From an archaeon (GTDB lineage Archaea; Methanobacteriota; Methanobacteria; Methanobacteriales; Methanobacteriaceae), in NCBI GenBank assembly GCA_024409185.1, contig JAKSUD010000038.1, positions 1 through 8,112 of the forward strand: 8,112 nucleotides of DNA. Reading direction: 5' to 3'. The stretch's first letter is position 1. Every line of letters starts with the position of its first letter. Made by a program: the position numbers and the translations under genes. Below, in pieces: positions 6,743-8,112 of the stretch. Under the pieces are notes generated by a model that was not told where the DNA came from, searched no databases, and worked only from the letters and a program-made list of their open reading frames with translations.

Positions 6743-6744
6743 AT

Positions 6745-6966
6745 TTAATATTGTTTATACCTTGTATATGCTTGATAAAATATGAAAATACCTATTAATA
6801 ATAATACAACTTGTGGGAATAAAGCAAATATAATCATAGGTATTAAGTGTAATTCTGCAAGTATCCATAAAATTGCATAAATAATTATAAGAACGCCAAT
6901 GAGCATCCCTACTTTTATTAAAATTGATCTATAATCAAAAGGAATTGAACCAGGTCCACGAAACAT
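6745..6966 (-). CDS. Small two-helix membrane protein of unknown function
   Basis: This is a 73-residue protein with a short N-terminus (MFRGPGSIPFDYRS), then two hydrophobic helices at about 17-39 and 42-64, and a polar Tyr/Lys/Arg-rich tail (YQAYTRYKQY). A conserved-looking Pro (43) marks the turn between the helices. I do not recognise a named family. The composition and size fit a small membrane protein of the kind that is often lineage-specific in Methanobacteriales. That it is a real gene is supported by a perfect ribosome-binding site, GAGGTGA at 6971-6977, four bases before the ATG, and by two terminator-like hairpins directly downstream. It is probably transcribed alone, with a possible TATA element in the A/T stretch beyond 6985. 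No link to the neighbouring polymerase or metG can be shown. Confidence 0.75.
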   Translation of the reverse strand: MFRGPGSIPFDYRSILIKVGMLIGVLIIIYAILWILAELHLIPMIIFALFPQVVLLLIGIFIFYQAYTRYKQY

Positions 6967-6970
6967 AATT

Positions 6971-6977
6971 TCACCTC
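6971..6977 (-). promoter_or_regulatory. Strong ribosome-binding site GAGGTGA
   Basis: The minus strand reads GAGGTGA four bases before the ATG at 6966. This is a full match to the complement of the archaeal 16S rRNA 3' end and is the best such site in the window. It fixes the start of the 73-residue membrane protein and shows that a short, otherwise anonymous frame is translated. Confidence 0.75.
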
Positions 6978-7069
6978 ATTTAATTTAATTTAATATATAT
7001 GATAATTAAATATAATTAAGATTATTTAACTATTTAAATATTTAATAAAATTAAATAAAATAAATTCAG

Positions 7070-7245
7070 GAATTTAAATTAGGATTTAACTTCTTAAAAA
7101 AATAAAAACTTTTAGGAAGACAAATTAGGATTTGTCATCCAAAGAAGATACTAAAAAATAAAAGAAAAAATAATGGTAAATTAATATTTATCATCCTAAG
7201 AAGATACTAAACATAAAACAAAAAAATGGTAAATGATTATATATT
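7070..7245. repeat. Degenerate tandem repeat of about 53-56 bp with embedded hairpins
   Basis: Positions 7135-7155 and 7191-7211 match at 20 of 21 bases (core TCATCC-A/T-AAGAAGATACTAAA) with a 56-bp offset. The ATGGTAAAT that precedes the second core (7173-7181) recurs at 7226-7234, offset 53 bp, as the start of a third, truncated unit. The AAATTAGGATTT just before the first core (7122-7133) occurs again at about 7076-7087, suggesting a fourth, more decayed unit. Each core is preceded by a small stem-loop. The array directly abuts the stop codon of the polymerase gene at 7246, and its last unit merges with the gene's 3' end. No coding capacity was seen in it. Confidence 0.6.
7094..7140 (-). 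terminator. Hairpin plus T-rich tract downstream of the polymerase gene
   Basis: GACAAAT (7119-7125) and ATTTGTC (7130-7136) form a perfect 7-bp stem with a TAGG loop. The pairing extends by GGA (7115-7117) with TCC (7138-7140) past one mismatch. On the minus strand the stem is followed by T-rich sequence with runs of five and seven T. It fits a terminator for the polymerase transcript, and it is also the best-preserved hairpin of the tandem repeat. Confidence 0.5.
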
Positions 7246-8010
7246 TTAATAAATTTTTATCCCTTTATCATTTAAAACAATGATTAAATAGATTACTAAT
7301 GCTATAAAGAAATAAAATAAAACCTGAATATCTAAAATACCAGTTTCTACCCCAAGAACAGCATAAGTTAAAATAAGACTATATAAAGCAATGTAAAATG
7401 AATCTTTAGTTTTTTTAACTATTTTATAACCAGTTCCTAAAATAAATCCAAGTAAACACATTTCAATAGCTACACCAACTTTTCCAAAGTCAACAAGCAT
7501 TTGCCCAAGTAATGATGGAGTTACAGTAACCTCAGTTCTCCAAGCTATTAATCTACCCACAATCATTCTTGGTCCTAAATCACTTCCTGGGATAGCACTT
7601 GAAATCATATCTCCATGAAGAATACCAAAGTTTCCAGATATCTGATTTAAAAGATTCAATACATTTAATGTAAAATCTATCCTATTTTGTAAAGCATATA
7701 ACGGACTTGTATCTGAAGTAATCATGAATTCACTAAGAGACCTTGTATACCCAATTCCAATAATTACACAAAAACTAATTAAAGCACCAACAACTACCTC
7801 CCAAACAGATAAAATATTACCATAATAACCTATAATAATCATCATAAGAAGAAGTGCAATAATTGGAGTACGATAACCTAAAGTTAAAAGAATAATTGCA
7901 CCCAATGCAAGAAGTAAAATAAATCTAAATCTCACTTGTGATCTATTTATTTGATTGATTTTATATTGCTCTAAATATGTACTACCAATAAGTCCAATTC
8001 CAGGAATCAT
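7246..8010 (-). CDS. Oligosaccharide repeat-unit (Wzy-like) polymerase, C-terminal part of a broken gene
   Basis: The readable part has 254 residues and at least six hydrophobic segments: about 29-44, 47-64, 69-88, 176-194, 204-219 and 227-247. It matches the general plan of the oligosaccharide repeat-unit polymerase family, membrane proteins that join lipid-linked glycan repeats outside the cell membrane. TLGYRTPIIALLLMMIIIGYY at 43-63 contains the usual G-x-R-T/S before a helix. A large outer loop follows (about 92-168) with PGSDLGPR at 141-148. TVTPSLLGQMLVDFGKVGV at 162-180 is the family's E/Q-x-x-x-D/N-F-G block near the last helices. Family members are normally well over 350 residues, so the N-terminal part is missing. 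The ATG at 8010 has no ribosome-binding site and sits one base after a 21-base T run, so it is not a natural start. The frame is open through the T run to a stop at 8077-8079. The product as written is probably non-functional unless the homopolymer length varies. Confidence 0.75.
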   Translation of the reverse strand: MIPGIGLIGSTYLEQYKINQINRSQVRFRFILLLALGAIILLTLGYRTPIIALLLMMIIIGYYGNILSVWEVVVGALISFCVIIGIGYTRSLSEFMITSDTSPLYALQNRIDFTLNVLNLLNQISGNFGILHGDMISSAIPGSDLGPRMIVGRLIAWRTEVTVTPSLLGQMLVDFGKVGVAIEMCLLGFILGTGYKIVKKTKDSFYIALYSLILTYAVLGVETGILDIQVLFYFFIALVIYLIIVLNDKGIKIY

Positions 8011-8011
8011 T

Positions 8012-8032
8012 AAAAAAAAAAAAAAAAAAAAA
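8012..8032. repeat. Homopolymer of 21 A (21 T on the coding strand)
   Basis: An uninterrupted run of 21 A on the plus strand lies inside the polymerase coding region and would encode a run of phenylalanines in a membrane helix. Coding sequence upstream (ending ILTMPV) and downstream (MIPGIGLI) are in different frames at this length. A run of 19 or 22 T would join them. It is a candidate slippage site or an assembly or sequencing error. Confidence 0.9.
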
Positions 8033-8111
8033 CAGGCATTGTTAAAATAGGAATTAAAAAATACCCAAACGAAAAATTAAAAAATTATAATCCTCCAACA
8101 TTAATTTCACT
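8012..8111 (-). pseudogene. Upstream remnant of the same polymerase gene, out of frame
   Basis: Reading the minus strand from 8111, one frame gives SEINVGGL, then TAA at 8087-8085, then a membrane-helix-like stretch (NFSFGYFLIPILTMPV) and six Phe, ending at TAA (8012-8010). The hydrophobic stretch continues naturally into the downstream frame if the T run changes length. The segment before the TAA can be read two ways. Either the TAA is a nonsense change in SEINVGGL, or a one-base indel in the T6 run at 8079-8084 joins a different upstream frame (MLEDYNF). The sequence stops at the window edge, so the rest of the gene cannot be judged. Confidence 0.5.
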
Positions 8112-8112
8112 T

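Larger units (their letters stand above)
6384..6744. other. 361-bp A/T-rich spacer upstream of metG
   Basis: I see no credible gene here. The right part (6662-6742) holds two hairpins with T-tracts on the minus strand, listed separately. The middle is dominated by A-runs on the plus strand, with a 17-base direct repeat at 6568-6584 and 6644-6660. The left part is the metG upstream region: a TATATATA element at 6544-6551 and an inverted repeat at 6465-6490. The octamer GCTATTAA occurs at 6465-6472 and 6691-6698 and, inverted, at 6483-6490. There is no tRNA-like or other G+C-rich RNA signal. Confidence 0.6.

Noticed and set aside
7070..7245. CRISPR array
   Set aside because: The units are degenerate, the repeat-to-repeat sequence is itself similar rather than unique spacer, there are only two good copies and no cas genes nearby.
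8008..8010. ATG at 8010 as a natural start for a 254-residue polymerase
   Set aside because: There is no ribosome-binding site, it follows a 21-base T run directly, and the protein is too short for its family with further hydrophobic coding sequence upstream.

Overview
This window looks like archaeal chromosome from the order Methanobacteriales, most likely Methanobrevibacter or Methanosphaera. The reasons are the very low G+C content, spacers that are almost pure A/T, GGTGAT/GAGGTGA ribosome-binding sites, TATA-like promoter elements, an archaeal-type methionyl-tRNA synthetase, a DUF530 protein and a DUF1699-like protein. No mobile element, CRISPR array, tRNA or rRNA was seen. All genes except one small zinc-ribbon gene lie on the minus strand.

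Layout in the minus-strand reading direction (right to left): (1) 7246-8112 holds the C-terminal two thirds or so of a membrane oligosaccharide repeat-unit (Wzy-like) polymerase. Its upstream part is broken at a run of 21 T and again by a stop codon or second frameshift. (2) 6967-7245 is a spacer with a degenerate tandem repeat and hairpins. (3) 6745-6966 encodes a 73-residue two-helix membrane protein with a perfect ribosome-binding site. (4) 6384-6744 is a long A/T spacer with two hairpin-plus-U-tract terminator candidates and the metG leader. (5) 4308-6383 is metG, whose C-terminal tRNA-binding domain has its own internal ribosome-binding site and ATG. (6) 2637-4205 encodes a DUF530 zinc-ribbon protein and 1930-2586 an acidic-tailed, DUF1699-like, tandem helix-turn-helix protein. 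These two are closely spaced and probably co-transcribed. (7) The plus-strand zinc-ribbon membrane protein (1615-1893) converges on that unit over a shared inverted repeat. (8) 391-1413 encodes an ALG7/AglH-like membrane sugar-1-phosphate transferase. It is followed by the start of a VanZ-family gene (1-308) that runs off the left edge.

Two themes stand out. One is envelope and glycan assembly: the lipid-linked sugar-phosphate transferase at the left, the repeat-unit polymerase at the right, and small membrane proteins. The other is information processing: metG followed by two conserved archaeal genes of unknown role with zinc-ribbon and helix-turn-helix features. The most notable observations are the frame-breaking homopolymer in the polymerase gene, the embedded start signal for a stand-alone tRNA-binding domain inside metG, and the tandem hairpin repeat downstream of the polymerase. 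Nothing here makes a clear new multi-gene system.
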